A model generated the notes under the pieces. That model saw nothing but the letters and a program-made list of their open reading frames with translations. It did no database searches and had not been told where the DNA came from. A program made the translations under genes and the position numbers. Positions 9,477 through 19,535 of a DNA stretch of 64,000 nt are shown here, piece after piece (the first letter of the stretch is position 1; each line of letters opens with the position of its first letter). The DNA lies in contig NZ_LMPF01000005.1 in the NCBI RefSeq assembly GCF_001424345.1, positions 19,967-83,966 of the forward strand. Reading direction: 5' to 3'. This stretch comes from Burkholderia sp. Leaf177. Its GTDB lineage: Bacteria > Pseudomonadota > Gammaproteobacteria > Burkholderiales > Burkholderiaceae.

Positions 9477-9911
9477 ATGGATTTGAATAACCTCAAGCCG
9501 GCAGAAGGCGCGAAGCACGCAAAGCGTCGCGTTGGCCGCGGTATCGGTTCGGGCCTCGGCAAGACTGCGGGTCGCGGTCACAAGGGTCAGAAATCGCGTT
9601 CGGGCGGCTTTCATAAAGTCGGCTTTGAAGGCGGTCAGATGCCTCTGCAACGTCGTCTGCCGAAGCGTGGTTTTAGCTCGCTGACGCGTGAGTTCGTTGG
9701 TGAAGTGCGTTTGTCGGACATCGAGAAGTTGCCGGTCGACGAAGTCGATTTGTTGGCTTTGAAGCAAGCTGGTCTGCTCGGCGTGCTCATTACGAGCGCA
9801 AAGATCATCAAGACGGGCGAGTTGACGCGCAAGATCACGGTAAAGGGCCTTAGCGCTACGAAGGGTGCCCGTGCTGCGATTGAAGCCGCCGGCGGCTCGT
9901 TCGCTGAGTAA
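9477..9911 (+). CDS. rplO: 50S ribosomal protein L15
   Basis: L15 (144 aa) is a late-assembling 50S protein. The ATG at 9477 sits six bases after an AAGGAG site (9465-9470); the in-frame TTG at 9471 directly abuts that site and is rejected. The glycine- and arginine-rich N-terminus ([20 protein letters not shown]) and the end [17 protein letters not shown] segment are typical. Confidence 0.96.
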   Translation: MDLNNLKPAEGAKHAKRRVGRGIGSGLGKTAGRGHKGQKSRSGGFHKVGFEGGQMPLQRRLPKRGFSSLTREFVGEVRLSDIEKLPVDEVDLLALKQAGLLGVLITSAKIIKTGELTRKITVKGLSATKGARAAIEAAGGSFAE

Positions 9912-9952
9912 CGTGCGCGTGTTGTTGTTAGCGAAAGCATCGGAGAAGGTTC

Positions 9953-11299
9953 TTGGCTAATAGCCCGAGTCTCGCAAAATCCGGTCGAAGCGCTGCGAAG
10001 TTCGGCGATCTGCGTCGGCGTGCAATGTTCTTGCTGCTGGCGTTGATCGTCTACCGTATCGGTGCGCATATTCCGGTGCCGGGTATCGACCCGGATCAGC
10101 TGGCGAAGCTTTTCCAGAGTCAGTCAGGCGGCATTCTTGGCATGTTCAACATGTTCTCGGGTGGCGCGCTGTCAAGATTCACGATCTTCGCGCTTGGGAT
10201 CATGCCGTACATCTCGGCGTCGATCATCATGCAGTTGCTGTCGATCGTTTCGCCGCAAATGGAAGCGCTGAAGAAAGAAGGGCAGGCAGGGCAACGGAAG
10301 ATCACGCAATACACGCGTTACTTCACAGTTGTGCTGGCTACGTTTCAAGCCTTCGGTATTGCGGTGGCGCTGGAAAATCAAGCTGGGCTTGTTATCGATC
10401 CTGGCATGGTGTTCCGGCTGACGACGGTAGTGACGTTGGTGACGGGCACGATGTTCCTGATGTGGCTGGGTGAGCAGATCACGGAACGGGGACTTGGCAA
10501 CGGTATCTCGATCATCATTTTCGGCGGTATTGCGGCGGGCTTCCCGAACGCAATCGGTGGTCTCTTTGAACTGGTTCGCACCGGCTCCATGAGCATCATC
10601 TCGGCGATCATCATTGTCGTGCTGATTGCAGCGGTTACGTTCCTGGTGGTTTTCATCGAACGCGGCCAGCGCAAGATCCTCGTGAACTACGCCAAGCGTC
10701 AGGTCGGAAACAAGATTTACGGCGGTCAGTCTTCGCATTTGCCGCTGAAGTTGAACATGTCGGGTGTGATTCCGCCGATCTTCGCGTCGTCGATCATCCT
10801 CTTCCCGGCAACTATCCTGAACTGGTTCAGTTCGGGTACGCGGACCGGATGGTTTGCGAACACGCTTCACAACGTTGCCGAGGCGCTCAAGCCTGGTCAA
10901 CCGGTGTACGTGTTGCTGTACGCGATGGCGATCGTTTTCTTCTGCTTCTTCTACACCGCGTTGGTGTTCAACAGCAGAGAAACGGCCGACAACCTGAAGA
11001 AGAGTGGTGCGTTCGTTCCCGGGATTCGTCCGGGCGATCAGACAGCGCGTTATATCGATCGGATCCTCACGCGTTTGACGCTGGCTGGTGCGATTTACAT
11101 CGTGTTCGTTTGCTTGCTGCCGGAATTCCTGGTGTTGCGTTGGAACGTGCCGTTTTACTTTGGTGGAACATCGCTGCTGATCATCGTGGTGGTTACGATG
11201 GATTTCATGGCGCAGGTGCAGTCCTACGTTATGTCGCAACAGTATGAATCGCTGCTCAAGAAGGCGAACTTCAAAGGCAGCAACGTCCCGATGCGCTAA
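9953..11299 (+). CDS. secY: Protein translocase subunit SecY
   Basis: SecY (448 aa) is the channel of the Sec translocon in the inner membrane and works with SecE, SecG and SecA. About ten hydrophobic segments are visible, together with conserved plug and loop sequences such as [20 protein letters not shown] and the cytoplasmic [17 protein letters not shown] loop. The start codon is TTG at 9953, chosen because it follows a GGAGAAGG site and gives the expected N-terminus. It closes the spc operon; the infA slot after it is degenerate. Confidence 0.97.
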   Translation: MANSPSLAKSGRSAAKFGDLRRRAMFLLLALIVYRIGAHIPVPGIDPDQLAKLFQSQSGGILGMFNMFSGGALSRFTIFALGIMPYISASIIMQLLSIVSPQMEALKKEGQAGQRKITQYTRYFTVVLATFQAFGIAVALENQAGLVIDPGMVFRLTTVVTLVTGTMFLMWLGEQITERGLGNGISIIIFGGIAAGFPNAIGGLFELVRTGSMSIISAIIIVVLIAAVTFLVVFIERGQRKILVNYAKRQVGNKIYGGQSSHLPLKLNMSGVIPPIFASSIILFPATILNWFSSGTRTGWFANTLHNVAEALKPGQPVYVLLYAMAIVFFCFFYTALVFNSRETADNLKKSGAFVPGIRPGDQTARYIDRILTRLTLAGAIYIVFVCLLPEFLVLRWNVPFYFGGTSLLIIVVVTMDFMAQVQSYVMSQQYESLLKKANFKGSNVPMR

Positions 11300-11301
11300 A
11301 C

Positions 11302-11436
11302 AAGGACGATGGTCGGAGACGGCATGAGTTGAAGGTGGCTCTGCCGTTCACCGTCGCATATCCTGGCGCCAAGGTAACGGTTGAGTTGACCCCTTACGAT
11401 CTGTCTCGTGCACGGATCGTGTTACGGGCGAAGTGA
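11302..11436 (+). pseudogene. infA: Decayed infA (IF-1) remnant
   Basis: The stretch lies exactly where infA normally sits, between secY and rpmJ. From 11371 to the TGA at 11434-11436 the frame reads KVTVELTPYDLSRARIVLRAK, the C-terminal 21 residues of IF-1. Upstream in the same frame the codons for K-D-D at 11302-11310 echo the IF-1 start (MAKDD), but the rest (11311-11370) shows no IF-1 sequence. There is no ATG in this frame and the span is well under the about 72 codons needed. IF-1 is essential, so a second infA copy elsewhere must supply it; Burkholderia genomes are known to carry more than one. The remnant is seen directly; the cause (deletion plus drift) is inferred. Confidence 0.85.
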
Positions 11437-11456
11437 TTTGAAAAAAGGGTAATATC

Positions 11457-11573
11457 ATGAAAGTGATGGCATCGGTTAAGCGCATTTGCCGCAATTGCAA
11501 GATCATCAAGCGCAAGGGCGTTGTGCGCGTGATTTGCAGCTCTGATCCGCGCCACAAACAGCGTCAAGGCTGA
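11457..11573 (+). CDS. rpmJ: 50S ribosomal protein L36
   Basis: L36 (38 aa) is the smallest ribosomal protein of the 50S subunit. It reads [20 protein letters not shown] and ends in DPRHKQRQG. Cys11, Cys14, Cys27 and His33 form the zinc ribbon of the zinc-binding (C+) type. It follows the infA remnant by 20 bases and has an AAAAGGGT ribosome site. It is too short for normal ORF thresholds. Confidence 0.95.
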
Positions 11574-11614
11574 ACGCCGCGCTTTTGCTTGCGCTTTTTG
11601 TTTGAGGAAAAACA

Positions 11615-11980
11615 ATGGCTCGTATCGCAGGGGTTAACATCCCGAATCACCAGCATACTGAAATCGGCCTCACGGCAATTTTCGGTGTAGGCCGCACGCG
11701 CGCTCGCAACATTTGCGTAGCGTCTGGTGTGGAGTTTTCGAAGAAGGTCAAAGACCTCACTGACGCAGACCTCGAAAAGCTGCGAGAAGAAGTGGGTAAG
11801 TTCATCGTAGAAGGCGACCTGCGTCGCGAAGTGACGATGAATATCAAGCGCCTGATGGACTTGGGCTGCTACCGTGGCGTTCGCCATCGCAAGGGCTTGC
11901 CCATGCGTGGACAGCGCACGCGTACGAATGCCCGTACCCGTAAGGGTCCGCGTCGTGCAGCGCAATCGCTGAAGAAGTAA
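11615..11980 (+). CDS. rpsM: 30S ribosomal protein S13
   Basis: S13 (121 aa) is in the 30S head and contacts the P-site tRNA and the L5 bridge. The opening [20 protein letters not shown] and the C-terminal [20 protein letters not shown] are diagnostic. It begins the alpha operon cluster rpsM-rpsK-rpsD-rpoA-rplQ. A GAGGAA site lies just upstream. Confidence 0.98.
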   Translation: MARIAGVNIPNHQHTEIGLTAIFGVGRTRARNICVASGVEFSKKVKDLTDADLEKLREEVGKFIVEGDLRREVTMNIKRLMDLGCYRGVRHRKGLPMRGQRTRTNARTRKGPRRAAQSLKK

Positions 11981-12006
11981 GCGGAATATAGTTACAGGAA
12001 AACGTA

Positions 12007-12411
12007 ATGGCTAAGGCTTCGAACAACTCCGCGGCGCAACGCGTTCGCAAGAAGGTCAAGAAGAACGTCGCCGAGGGCGTGGTTCACGTTCACGCGTCGT
12101 TCAACAACACCATCATCACGATCACCGATCGTCAAGGCAATGCACTTGCCTGGGCAACGTCGGGAGGCCAGGGCTTCAAGGGTTCGCGTAAATCGACCCC
12201 GTTTGCGGCTCAGGTCGCAGCTGAATCGGCTGGCCGCGTGGCGATGGAATACGGCGTGAAGAACCTCGAAGTGCGGATCAAGGGCCCTGGTCCTGGCCGT
12301 GAATCGGCGGTGCGTGCGCTGCATGGTCTTGGCATCAAGATCACCGCAATTTCCGACGTGACACCGGTTCCGCACAACGGTTGCCGTCCGCCGAAGCGTC
12401 GTCGTATCTAA
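12007..12411 (+). CDS. rpsK: 30S ribosomal protein S11
   Basis: S11 (134 aa) forms part of the 30S platform near the E site. The block [20 protein letters not shown] and the end [17 protein letters not shown] are conserved family sequence. It follows rpsM by 26 bases. A 158-base gap with a strong stem-loop separates it from rpsD. Confidence 0.98.
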   Translation: MAKASNNSAAQRVRKKVKKNVAEGVVHVHASFNNTIITITDRQGNALAWATSGGQGFKGSRKSTPFAAQVAAESAGRVAMEYGVKNLEVRIKGPGPGRESAVRALHGLGIKITAISDVTPVPHNGCRPPKRRRI

Positions 12412-12430
12412 GGCGTCGCGTAACGCTTTG

Positions 12431-12491
12431 ACCTGTTGACGCTCGCGCGTCGACAGGTTGCTTGCGTTATGAAATCTGCGTTAAGAATACT
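12431..12491 (+). promoter_or_regulatory. Stem-loop and possible promoter upstream of rpsD
   Basis: A 12-base stem with one G-T pair (12431-12442 with 12447-12458, four-base loop TCGC) starts 19 bases after the rpsK stop and has no T-run, so it is not a clear intrinsic terminator. Downstream, TTGCGT (12462-12467) and AATACT (12486-12491) are 18 bases apart and could be a weak promoter for rpsD-rpoA. In E. coli S4 represses the alpha operon through an mRNA pseudoknot upstream of rpsM; a role for this stem is unknown. Confidence 0.4.
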
Positions 12492-12569
12492 GACTAAGCC
12501 CACCGTTCGATCCACCGAGTTCGAACTAGCGCGAACGTATTTCGCGTGATCAATTACTAAGGATGCAAA

Positions 12570-13193
12570 GTGGCACGTTATACCGGTCCTAAAGCCAAAC
12601 TGGCTCGCCGTGAAGGCACTGATCTTTTCCTGAAGAGCGCGCGTCGTTCGCTCGCCGACAAGTGCAAGCTCGATAGCAAGCCGGGTCAGCATGGTCGCAC
12701 GTCAGGCGCTCGTACGTCTGACTACGGCACGCAGTTGCGTGAAAAGCAAAAAGTTAAGCGTATTTACGGCGTGCTCGAACGTCAATTCCGCCGTTACTTC
12801 GCTGAGGCTGATCGCCGCAAAGGCCCGACGGGTGAAAACCTGCTGCAATTGCTCGAGTCGCGTCTCGACAACGTCGTGTATCGCATGGGCTTCGGCTCGA
12901 CGCGCGCTGAAGCGCGTCAGTTGGTCGGCCACAAGTCGATCACGGTGAACGGCGTAGTGAACAACATCCCGTCGATGCAAGTTAAGGCAGGCGACGTGGT
13001 TGCGGTTCGTGAACAGTCGAAGAAGCAAGTGCGGATTCTGGAAGCGCTGAACTTGGCTGAGCAAGGCGGAATGCCGAGCTGGGTTACGGTCGATGCCAAG
13101 AAGTTCGAAGGCACGTTCAAAGCCATGCCGGATCGCGCTGACATCGCAGGCGATATCAACGAAAGCCTGATCGTCGAATTGTATTCGCGTTAA
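12570..13193 (+). CDS. rpsD: 30S ribosomal protein S4
   Basis: S4 (207 aa) nucleates 30S assembly and affects decoding accuracy. The start codon is GTG at 12570 after an AAGGA site, giving [20 protein letters not shown]. The S4 RNA-binding domain is visible at about residues 96-160 ([20 protein letters not shown], then [10 protein letters not shown]). The N-terminal zinc-type cysteines of some S4 proteins are absent. It lies upstream of rpoA in standard order. Confidence 0.97.
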   Translation: MARYTGPKAKLARREGTDLFLKSARRSLADKCKLDSKPGQHGRTSGARTSDYGTQLREKQKVKRIYGVLERQFRRYFAEADRRKGPTGENLLQLLESRLDNVVYRMGFGSTRAEARQLVGHKSITVNGVVNNIPSMQVKAGDVVAVREQSKKQVRILEALNLAEQGGMPSWVTVDAKKFEGTFKAMPDRADIAGDINESLIVELYSR

Positions 13194-13317
13194 TCGGATT
13201 AGCGGCCGGGGCACCCTGATTGCGGAAGGCAAGGGGTTGCCTCGGCTGTTTATTTTCGGGTTGTCACCGGTCAGCCTTATCGGCGTAACGAGCCGAGGGT
13301 ATTGAAAAGGAAAACCT

Positions 13318-14295
13318 ATGCAAACCAGTTTGTTGAAGCCCAAGATTATTGCAGTCGAATCGCTTGGCGACAGCCACGCGAAAGTGGTCATGGAGCCGTT
13401 CGAACGGGGCTATGGTCACACCTTGGGTAACGCGCTTCGGCGCGTGCTGTTGTCGTCGATGATTGGTTATGCGCCGACCGAAGTGACGATTGCAGGCGTC
13501 GTGCATGAATATTCTACGCTCGACGGCGTGCAAGAAGATGTGGTCAACCTGCTGCTGAATTTGAAGGGCGTCGTTTTCAAGCTGCATAACCGCGACGAAG
13601 TCACGGTTACGCTGCGTAAGGAAGGCGAAGGCGTTGTTACGGCGGGTGATATTGAACTCGCGCACGATTGCGAAGTCATCAATCCGGGTCACGTGATTGC
13701 GCATCTCTCGAAGGGCGGCAAGCTCGACGTTCAGATCAAGATTGAAAAGGGCCGCGGTTATGTGCCGGGCAACGTGCGTCGTTACGGTGAAGATTCGGCA
13801 AAGATCATTGGCCGTATCGTGCTAGACGCTTCGTTTTCGCCGGTTCTCCGCGTGAGCTACGCTGTCGAAAGCGCTCGCGTTGAGCAGCGTACCGACCTCG
13901 ACAAGCTCGTGATGAACATCGAGACCAACGGCGTGATTTCGCCCGAGGAAGCGATTCGTCAGTCAGCACGTATCCTGGTCGATCAGTTGTCGGTGTTCGC
14001 AGCGTTGGAAGGCACGGAAGCAGCGGCAGAAGCACCGTCGCGCGCGCCGCAGATCGATCCGATCCTGCTGCGTCCGGTCGATGATCTCGAACTCACGGTT
14101 CGTTCCGCGAACTGCCTGAAGGCCGAGAACATCTATTACATCGGCGATTTGATCCAACGTACGGAAAACGAATTGCTGAAAACGCCTAACCTCGGTCGCA
14201 AGTCGCTGAACGAGATCAAGGAAGTTTTGGCATCGCGTGGTTTGACGCTGGGTATGAAGCTCGAAAACTGGCCGCCGGCTGGTCTCGACAAGTAA
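13318..14295 (+). CDS. rpoA: DNA-directed RNA polymerase subunit alpha
   Basis: The alpha subunit (325 aa) starts core RNA polymerase assembly and contacts UP elements and activators. The N-terminal dimerisation domain carries [20 protein letters not shown], and the C-terminal DNA-binding domain (about residues 250-325) carries [20 protein letters not shown] and [19 protein letters not shown]. The gene follows rpsD after a 124-base gap and is followed by a strong terminator-like hairpin before rplQ. Confidence 0.98.
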   Translation: MQTSLLKPKIIAVESLGDSHAKVVMEPFERGYGHTLGNALRRVLLSSMIGYAPTEVTIAGVVHEYSTLDGVQEDVVNLLLNLKGVVFKLHNRDEVTVTLRKEGEGVVTAGDIELAHDCEVINPGHVIAHLSKGGKLDVQIKIEKGRGYVPGNVRRYGEDSAKIIGRIVLDASFSPVLRVSYAVESARVEQRTDLDKLVMNIETNGVISPEEAIRQSARILVDQLSVFAALEGTEAAAEAPSRAPQIDPILLRPVDDLELTVRSANCLKAENIYYIGDLIQRTENELLKTPNLGRKSLNEIKEVLASRGLTLGMKLENWPPAGLDK

Positions 14296-14316
14296 GGTTC
14301 AAGCTGTACGCTTGAC

Positions 14317-14361
14317 TGGCAAAGATGCGGATTTTCCTTTAAAATCCGCATCTTGCTTTTT
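14317..14361 (+). terminator. Terminator or attenuator hairpin between rpoA and rplQ, with promoter-like elements
   Basis: A perfect 14-base stem (14322-14335 with 14341-14354, loop CCTTT) is followed by GCTTTTT, which is the form of an intrinsic terminator. TGGCAA (14317-14322) and TAAAAT (14340-14345) are also 17 bases apart, so the same DNA could act as a promoter for rplQ, as at rplC and rplN. Both readings are inference; the stem and T-run are seen directly. Confidence 0.6.
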
Positions 14362-14458
14362 CTACGACCGGCCCGTGCGCTCGTGAGTTGTTTAAAAAGA
14401 CACTCATGAGACGTAATAGAAGAGCTGGATCTAAACTTGATTAATCTGGAAATTCAAA

Positions 14459-14854
14459 ATGCGCCATAAACATGGTTTGCGGAAACTGAACCGCACGAGC
14501 AGCCACCGTCTGGCTATGCTCCGTAATATGTCGAACTCGCTGATCGAGCACGAAGTCATCAAGACGACGCTGCCGAAAGCCAAAGAACTCCGTAAAGTCG
14601 TTGAGCCGCTGATCACGCTCGGCAAGAAGCCGTCGCTGGCAAATCGTCGCCTGGCGTTCAACCGCCTGCGCGATCGTGATTCCGTCGCGAAGCTGTTCGA
14701 CGTGCTCGGCCCGCGTTACGAAACGCGTCCGGGCGGCTACCTGAGCATTCTGAAGTTCGGCTTCCGTCAAGGCGACAATGCGCCGATGGCGCTGGTCATG
14801 TTGATGGATCGCCCGGAACTTGCTGAGGCTGACGACGTTCAAGAAGCTGAATAA
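14459..14854 (+). CDS. rplQ: 50S ribosomal protein L17
   Basis: L17 (131 aa) lies near the tunnel exit. The opening [20 protein letters not shown] and the [15 protein letters not shown] segment are typical, with the long C-terminal tail of proteobacterial L17. It is the last ribosomal gene of the cluster. The ribosome site is weak (GGAA at about 14449-14452), and the gene is separated from rpoA by a terminator-like hairpin, so its level may be set separately. Confidence 0.97.
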   Translation: MRHKHGLRKLNRTSSHRLAMLRNMSNSLIEHEVIKTTLPKAKELRKVVEPLITLGKKPSLANRRLAFNRLRDRDSVAKLFDVLGPRYETRPGGYLSILKFGFRQGDNAPMALVMLMDRPELAEADDVQEAE

Positions 14855-14878
14855 GCTTTAGAGCGTTCGTTGGATCGG

Positions 14879-14907
14879 AAAAAGCCAAGCTTCGCTTGGC
14901 TTTTTTA
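14879..14907 (+). terminator. Intrinsic terminator after rplQ
   Basis: A 13-base stem (14879-14891 with 14895-14907, loop TTC) ends in six T residues. It closes the ribosomal protein cluster. Because the stem starts with an A-run it could also work on the opposite strand, but no minus-strand gene is nearby. Confidence 0.88.
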
Positions 14908-15016
14908 CGCCTGCTGCCGGGCGAACGGCGGGACACCTCTAGGCCGATCGGCTGAATGTTGGCGGCTGGCTTCGGATGCTACGATTGCGTTCATATCAAT
15001 TGAATCGGAGCTTTCC

Positions 15017-15349
15017 GTGGATACGCCCGTCGTCCTTGTTCTTACGACGCTACCTGACAGTGATGCCGCATCGGTGCTCGCGCAGCAGGCGATCGATGCA
15101 CGGCTTGCAGCCTGCGTGACCGAGTTGGGCGTGGTGAAGTCGCGGTATCGATGGGAGGGGAAAGTCGAGGTGGCTGATGAGCTTCAACTCCTGTTCAAGA
15201 CGAGTCTTGCGCGCGGCGACGAACTCGCGCGTTTCATAGAGTCGAATCATCCTTATGAAACACCTGAAATTGTCGCGTGGCAGGCCGATGCATCGGCGGC
15301 TTACGGGCAGTGGATCATCGCGCAAACTCAGCGTCCTATTAATGTATAA
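15017..15349 (+). CDS. cutA: Divalent-cation tolerance protein CutA
   Basis: CutA (110 aa) is a small trimeric PII-like protein linked to copper tolerance in E. coli; its molecular role is still unclear. The start is the GTG at 15017, six bases after a CGGAG site; a longer in-frame reading from 14870 runs through the terminator and is rejected. The family motif ESNHPYETPEIVAW and the SRYRWEGKVE segment are present. Its last eight bases overlap the start of dsbD, so the two genes are probably co-transcribed. In E. coli cutA also lies beside dsbD. Confidence 0.93.
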   Translation: MDTPVVLVLTTLPDSDAASVLAQQAIDARLAACVTELGVVKSRYRWEGKVEVADELQLLFKTSLARGDELARFIESNHPYETPEIVAWQADASAAYGQWIIAQTQRPINV

Positions 15350-17195
15350 GTCCTTCGCTCTTCACGCGCGCCGGTTACTCGACGTCGCGCTCATATTATT
15401 GTCGTGCTCGGTTCTGATGTTCGGTTCGATCTCGATGGCGCATGCCGCCGACGATTTTCTGGATCCGGCCGTCGCATTTAAATTCGGCGCGAGCGAAAAG
15501 CCGGGCGAAATCGATGTGCGATATAAGGTCGCAGATGGCTACTACATGTACCGGGAGCGTTTCGCGTTTGCCGTGAAAAGCGGTACGGCGACCTTGGGCG
15601 AAGCGCAATTGCCGGCCGGAAAGGTCCACTTCGACCAAACCTTTAACAAGGACGTGGAGACGTATCGCGGGGAACTGATCATCCGGATTCCCGTGAAGCA
15701 GGCATCGGGGCCGTTTGATATTGCGGTCACGTCGCAAGGGTGTGCGGATCAGGGCATTTGCTATCCGCCGGCGGAGCATGTTTATCACGTGACGGGCGCG
15801 GCATTGCAGGCCGCCGGTTCTGCAAGCACGCAGACGCTTGCCGCCAATGTCAGCGATGTTCCCTGGTACGAGCGCGCAACCAACGCGGACTACGCGCAAT
15901 CGTTGCTCGAAAGCGGAGGTTTTTTCGCGATCGTCGGACTGTACTTTGTTGCAGGCGTCGTGCTGAGTTTGCTGCCGTGCTCCTATCCGATGATTCCGAT
16001 CCTTTCAGCGATCATCATCGGCGAAGGCGCGCGGGTTACGCGGTCTCGCGGGTTCGGCTTGTCGGCCGCCTATGTGTTCGGCATGGCGCTCGTCTACACC
16101 GCGCTTGGCGTGCTCGCGGCGATGATCGGGCAAAGCCTCGGAGCATGGTTGCAGAATCCGTGGGTACTCGGCGCGTTCGGAGTGCTCCTGGCGATCTTCG
16201 CGCTTACGCTGATCGCCGGGGTAGATATCGCCTTGCCGGCGCGCTGGCAGAACAGCGTCAACGCGGCGTCGCAGAAACGTTCGGGGGGCAAGCTTTTAGC
16301 CGTGATCATAATGGGCGCGCTTTCAGCGCTCGTGGTCGGCGCTTGCATGACTGCGCCGCTTTTTGCGGTGCTGGCGTTCATCGCGCACACGGGTAATGCG
16401 CTGCTGGGCGGCGCTGCGCTCTTTTCGATGGGCGTGGGATTGGGCGTACCGCTGCTGATCATCGGGCTTGGCGCGGGGACGATGCTGCCGCGCGCCGGCA
16501 ACTGGATGGACGGCGTCAAGGTCTTCTTCGGCGTGATCCTGCTCGCAGCGGCGCTGTGGATCGTATGGCCGGTGCTGGCGGCAGTTGCGCAGATGGCGTT
16601 GGCTGCCTTGTGGCTGTTGATAGCCGCGGCGGCGCTGGGGCTGTTTTCGTCGGGCGCGGCGGGCATGTCGATCTGGCGGCGGCTTGGCCGTGGATTCGGC
16701 GCGCTGCTGGCGATTTGGGGCGCTGCGCTGCTAGTAGGCCTCGCTGCCGGTTCAACCGATCCGCTGCGCCCACTCGCTGTCTTCGCTGCACGCGCCGGAA
16801 CTGGCACGGCGATCGCCACTCAAGCGTCGGCATCGGGCGAGACCTTCGCACCGGTCAAGTCATCAACACAACTTGATCTCGCGCTGAAAGCCGCGGGGCG
16901 CCCGGCAATGCTCGATTTTTATGCCGATTGGTGCGTGTCGTGCAAAGAAATGGAGCACCTCACGTTCAGCGATCCCCGAGTGCGTGCGCGTTTGGCGCGA
17001 CTCAATTTGTTGCGGGCGGATGTGACGGCGAACAACATCGATGACCAGGCGTTGCTGAAACGTTTCAAGCTCTTCGGGCCACCGGGCATTATTTTCTTCG
17101 ATGCGCAGGGGAACGAGGTCGCACGGGTCGTAGGTTATGAATCCGCCGACAAGTTTTTGCAGAGCCTTGATAAGCTCGCAGCGCCCACGACGTAA
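15342..17195 (+). CDS. dsbD: Thiol:disulfide interchange protein DsbD
   Basis: DsbD (617 aa) carries reducing power from cytoplasmic thioredoxin across the inner membrane to periplasmic DsbC, DsbG and the cytochrome c pathway. Three parts are visible. After a signal peptide, the periplasmic alpha domain carries Cys134 and Cys140. The eight-segment membrane domain has Cys213 in a LLPCSYPMIP motif and a second cysteine in VGACMTAPL. The C-terminal thioredoxin-like domain has WCVSC (Cys531, Cys534). The ATG at 15342 was chosen because it overlaps the cutA stop and starts a signal peptide. It fits with the cytochrome c maturation genes downstream. Confidence 0.96.
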   Translation: MYKSFALHARRLLDVALILLSCSVLMFGSISMAHAADDFLDPAVAFKFGASEKPGEIDVRYKVADGYYMYRERFAFAVKSGTATLGEAQLPAGKVHFDQTFNKDVETYRGELIIRIPVKQASGPFDIAVTSQGCADQGICYPPAEHVYHVTGAALQAAGSASTQTLAANVSDVPWYERATNADYAQSLLESGGFFAIVGLYFVAGVVLSLLPCSYPMIPILSAIIIGEGARVTRSRGFGLSAAYVFGMALVYTALGVLAAMIGQSLGAWLQNPWVLGAFGVLLAIFALTLIAGVDIALPARWQNSVNAASQKRSGGKLLAVIIMGALSALVVGACMTAPLFAVLAFIAHTGNALLGGAALFSMGVGLGVPLLIIGLGAGTMLPRAGNWMDGVKVFFGVILLAAALWIVWPVLAAVAQMALAALWLLIAAAALGLFSSGAAGMSIWRRLGRGFGALLAIWGAALLVGLAAGSTDPLRPLAVFAARAGTGTAIATQASASGETFAPVKSSTQLDLALKAAGRPAMLDFYADWCVSCKEMEHLTFSDPRVRARLARLNLLRADVTANNIDDQALLKRFKLFGPPGIIFFDAQGNEVARVVGYESADKFLQSLDKLAAPTT

Positions 17196-17218
17196 AGCTC
17201 TACTTCTCGCCGAAACGA

Positions 17219-17246
17219 AAAAGGCGACGCATCTGCGTCGCCTTTT
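17219..17246. terminator. Bidirectional terminator between dsbD and hemB
   Basis: A perfect 12-base stem (17219-17230 with 17235-17246, loop ATCT) has an A-run on the left and a T-run on the right. It can therefore end both the + strand dsbD transcript and the - strand hemB transcript, which converge here. Confidence 0.88.
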
Positions 17247-17263
17247 GCATTCAAGCCGAGTTA

Positions 17264-18517
<1,254 letters not shown>

Positions 18518-18548
18518 ATGCCGGGAGCGTGGAGCGCCCGAGGCCTGC

Positions 18549-19214
18549 TTACTGCGCTTCGTCCGCCGGATCACTTTCCTCAATGGCCTTGGGAATCAGC
18601 CAGCTTTCGATTTTCTCGTGGGCTTCATCGAGGCCAACACGCTTCAGCGCTGAAAAAAGCTGGACCGTCAGTTCGCCGCGATACCCGGATGCGGTGTATT
18701 CCTCGAAGGCCTTCTTGGTCGCACGCAACGTGTTGATGCTTTCCTGCCGCGTCAATTTGTCGCATTTCGTCAATAAAGCGTGGATTGGCTTTCCAGTCGG
18801 CGCAAACCACTCGAGCATGATTTTGTCGAGCTCGGTCAGAGGACGGCGCGAATCCATCATCAGGATCATGCCGACCAACTGCGCGCGGCTCTGCAGATAC
18901 GTGGACAACAATGCCTGCCAATGCAGCTTCGCGTTGCCCGATACTTCCGCGTAGCCATAGCCCGGCAAATCCACCACGTGGGCCTTGGGCTGATCAGCCG
19001 GGCCAATTGCAAAGTAATTGATGTGCTGCGTGCGCCCGGGCGTCTTGCTCGCGAACGCGAGCCGCTTCTGATTGCACAACAGGTTGATGGCCGTCGACTT
19101 GCCGGCGTTCGAGCGTCCAGCGAACGCGATCTCCGGCTGCGGCGTGGGAGGCAGATCGCGTAAGTGATTGACCGTCGTGAAGAAACGGGCTTGATGGAGC
19201 AGGAATGACGACAT
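18549..19214 (-). CDS. engB: Ribosome biogenesis GTP-binding protein YsxC/EngB
   Basis: EngB (221 aa) is an essential TRAFAC-class GTPase for late 50S assembly. The GTPase motifs are in order: G1 [10 protein letters not shown]2 around TPGRTQ, G3 DLPGYG, and G4 TKCD. The start at 19214 gives [20 protein letters not shown]; the 87-residue upstream extension crosses the intergenic region and is rejected. It is divergent from the cytochrome c4 gene, as commonly found in this group. Confidence 0.95.
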   Translation of the reverse strand: MSSFLLHQARFFTTVNHLRDLPPTPQPEIAFAGRSNAGKSTAINLLCNQKRLAFASKTPGRTQHINYFAIGPADQPKAHVVDLPGYGYAEVSGNAKLHWQALLSTYLQSRAQLVGMILMMDSRRPLTELDKIMLEWFAPTGKPIHALLTKCDKLTRQESINTLRATKKAFEEYTASGYRGELTVQLFSALKRVGLDEAHEKIESWLIPKAIEESDPADEAQ

Positions 19215-19535
19215 GGGAAGACCGAAAGTGAAATTCTGTGGAAACTCGAGCTGTAAGGAGCCACTGAATACTGGGCTTGCCCCGACTGGCGTCTTTGCGT
19301 TTAGCGAGTTATTGTACAATACGACGGTCGTACGAAGACCAGCCAGGGCACGCAAGACCCAAGCGGGATAAGGAGTGAGACAGGTTTGAAGGCAGATTTC
19401 GGGGCGCGCGGCGGGTGAATTTTTAGCCCGTACCGAACTCGTATCGCGTCCTCTGTCGGGTGTCTTGCAGTGCATCGGTAACCGTCGTTTTGCAGAACCT
19501 CACAATTCTCACAAGACGAATAACAGGGTACGCGA
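19215..19535. promoter_or_regulatory. Divergent control region between engB and cytochrome c4
   Basis: This 321-base region separates two divergent genes. At 19311-19320 lies the perfect palindrome ATTGTACAAT, which offers a TACAAT -10 on both strands. Directly beside it is an inverted repeat TACGAC-G-GTCGTA (19320-19332), which looks like an operator. I could not find a strong -35 for either direction. The remaining sequence up to 19535 shows nothing I can name. Confidence 0.4.

Noticed and set aside
11309..11332. Seven-codon ATG frame at the start of the infA remnant
   Set aside because: Far too short, ends in TGA at once, and is not in the frame that still reads as IF-1.
19215..19475. N-terminal extension of EngB
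   Set aside because: It crosses the divergent control region and would collide with the promoter elements; EngB proteins start close to MSSFL-type sequences.
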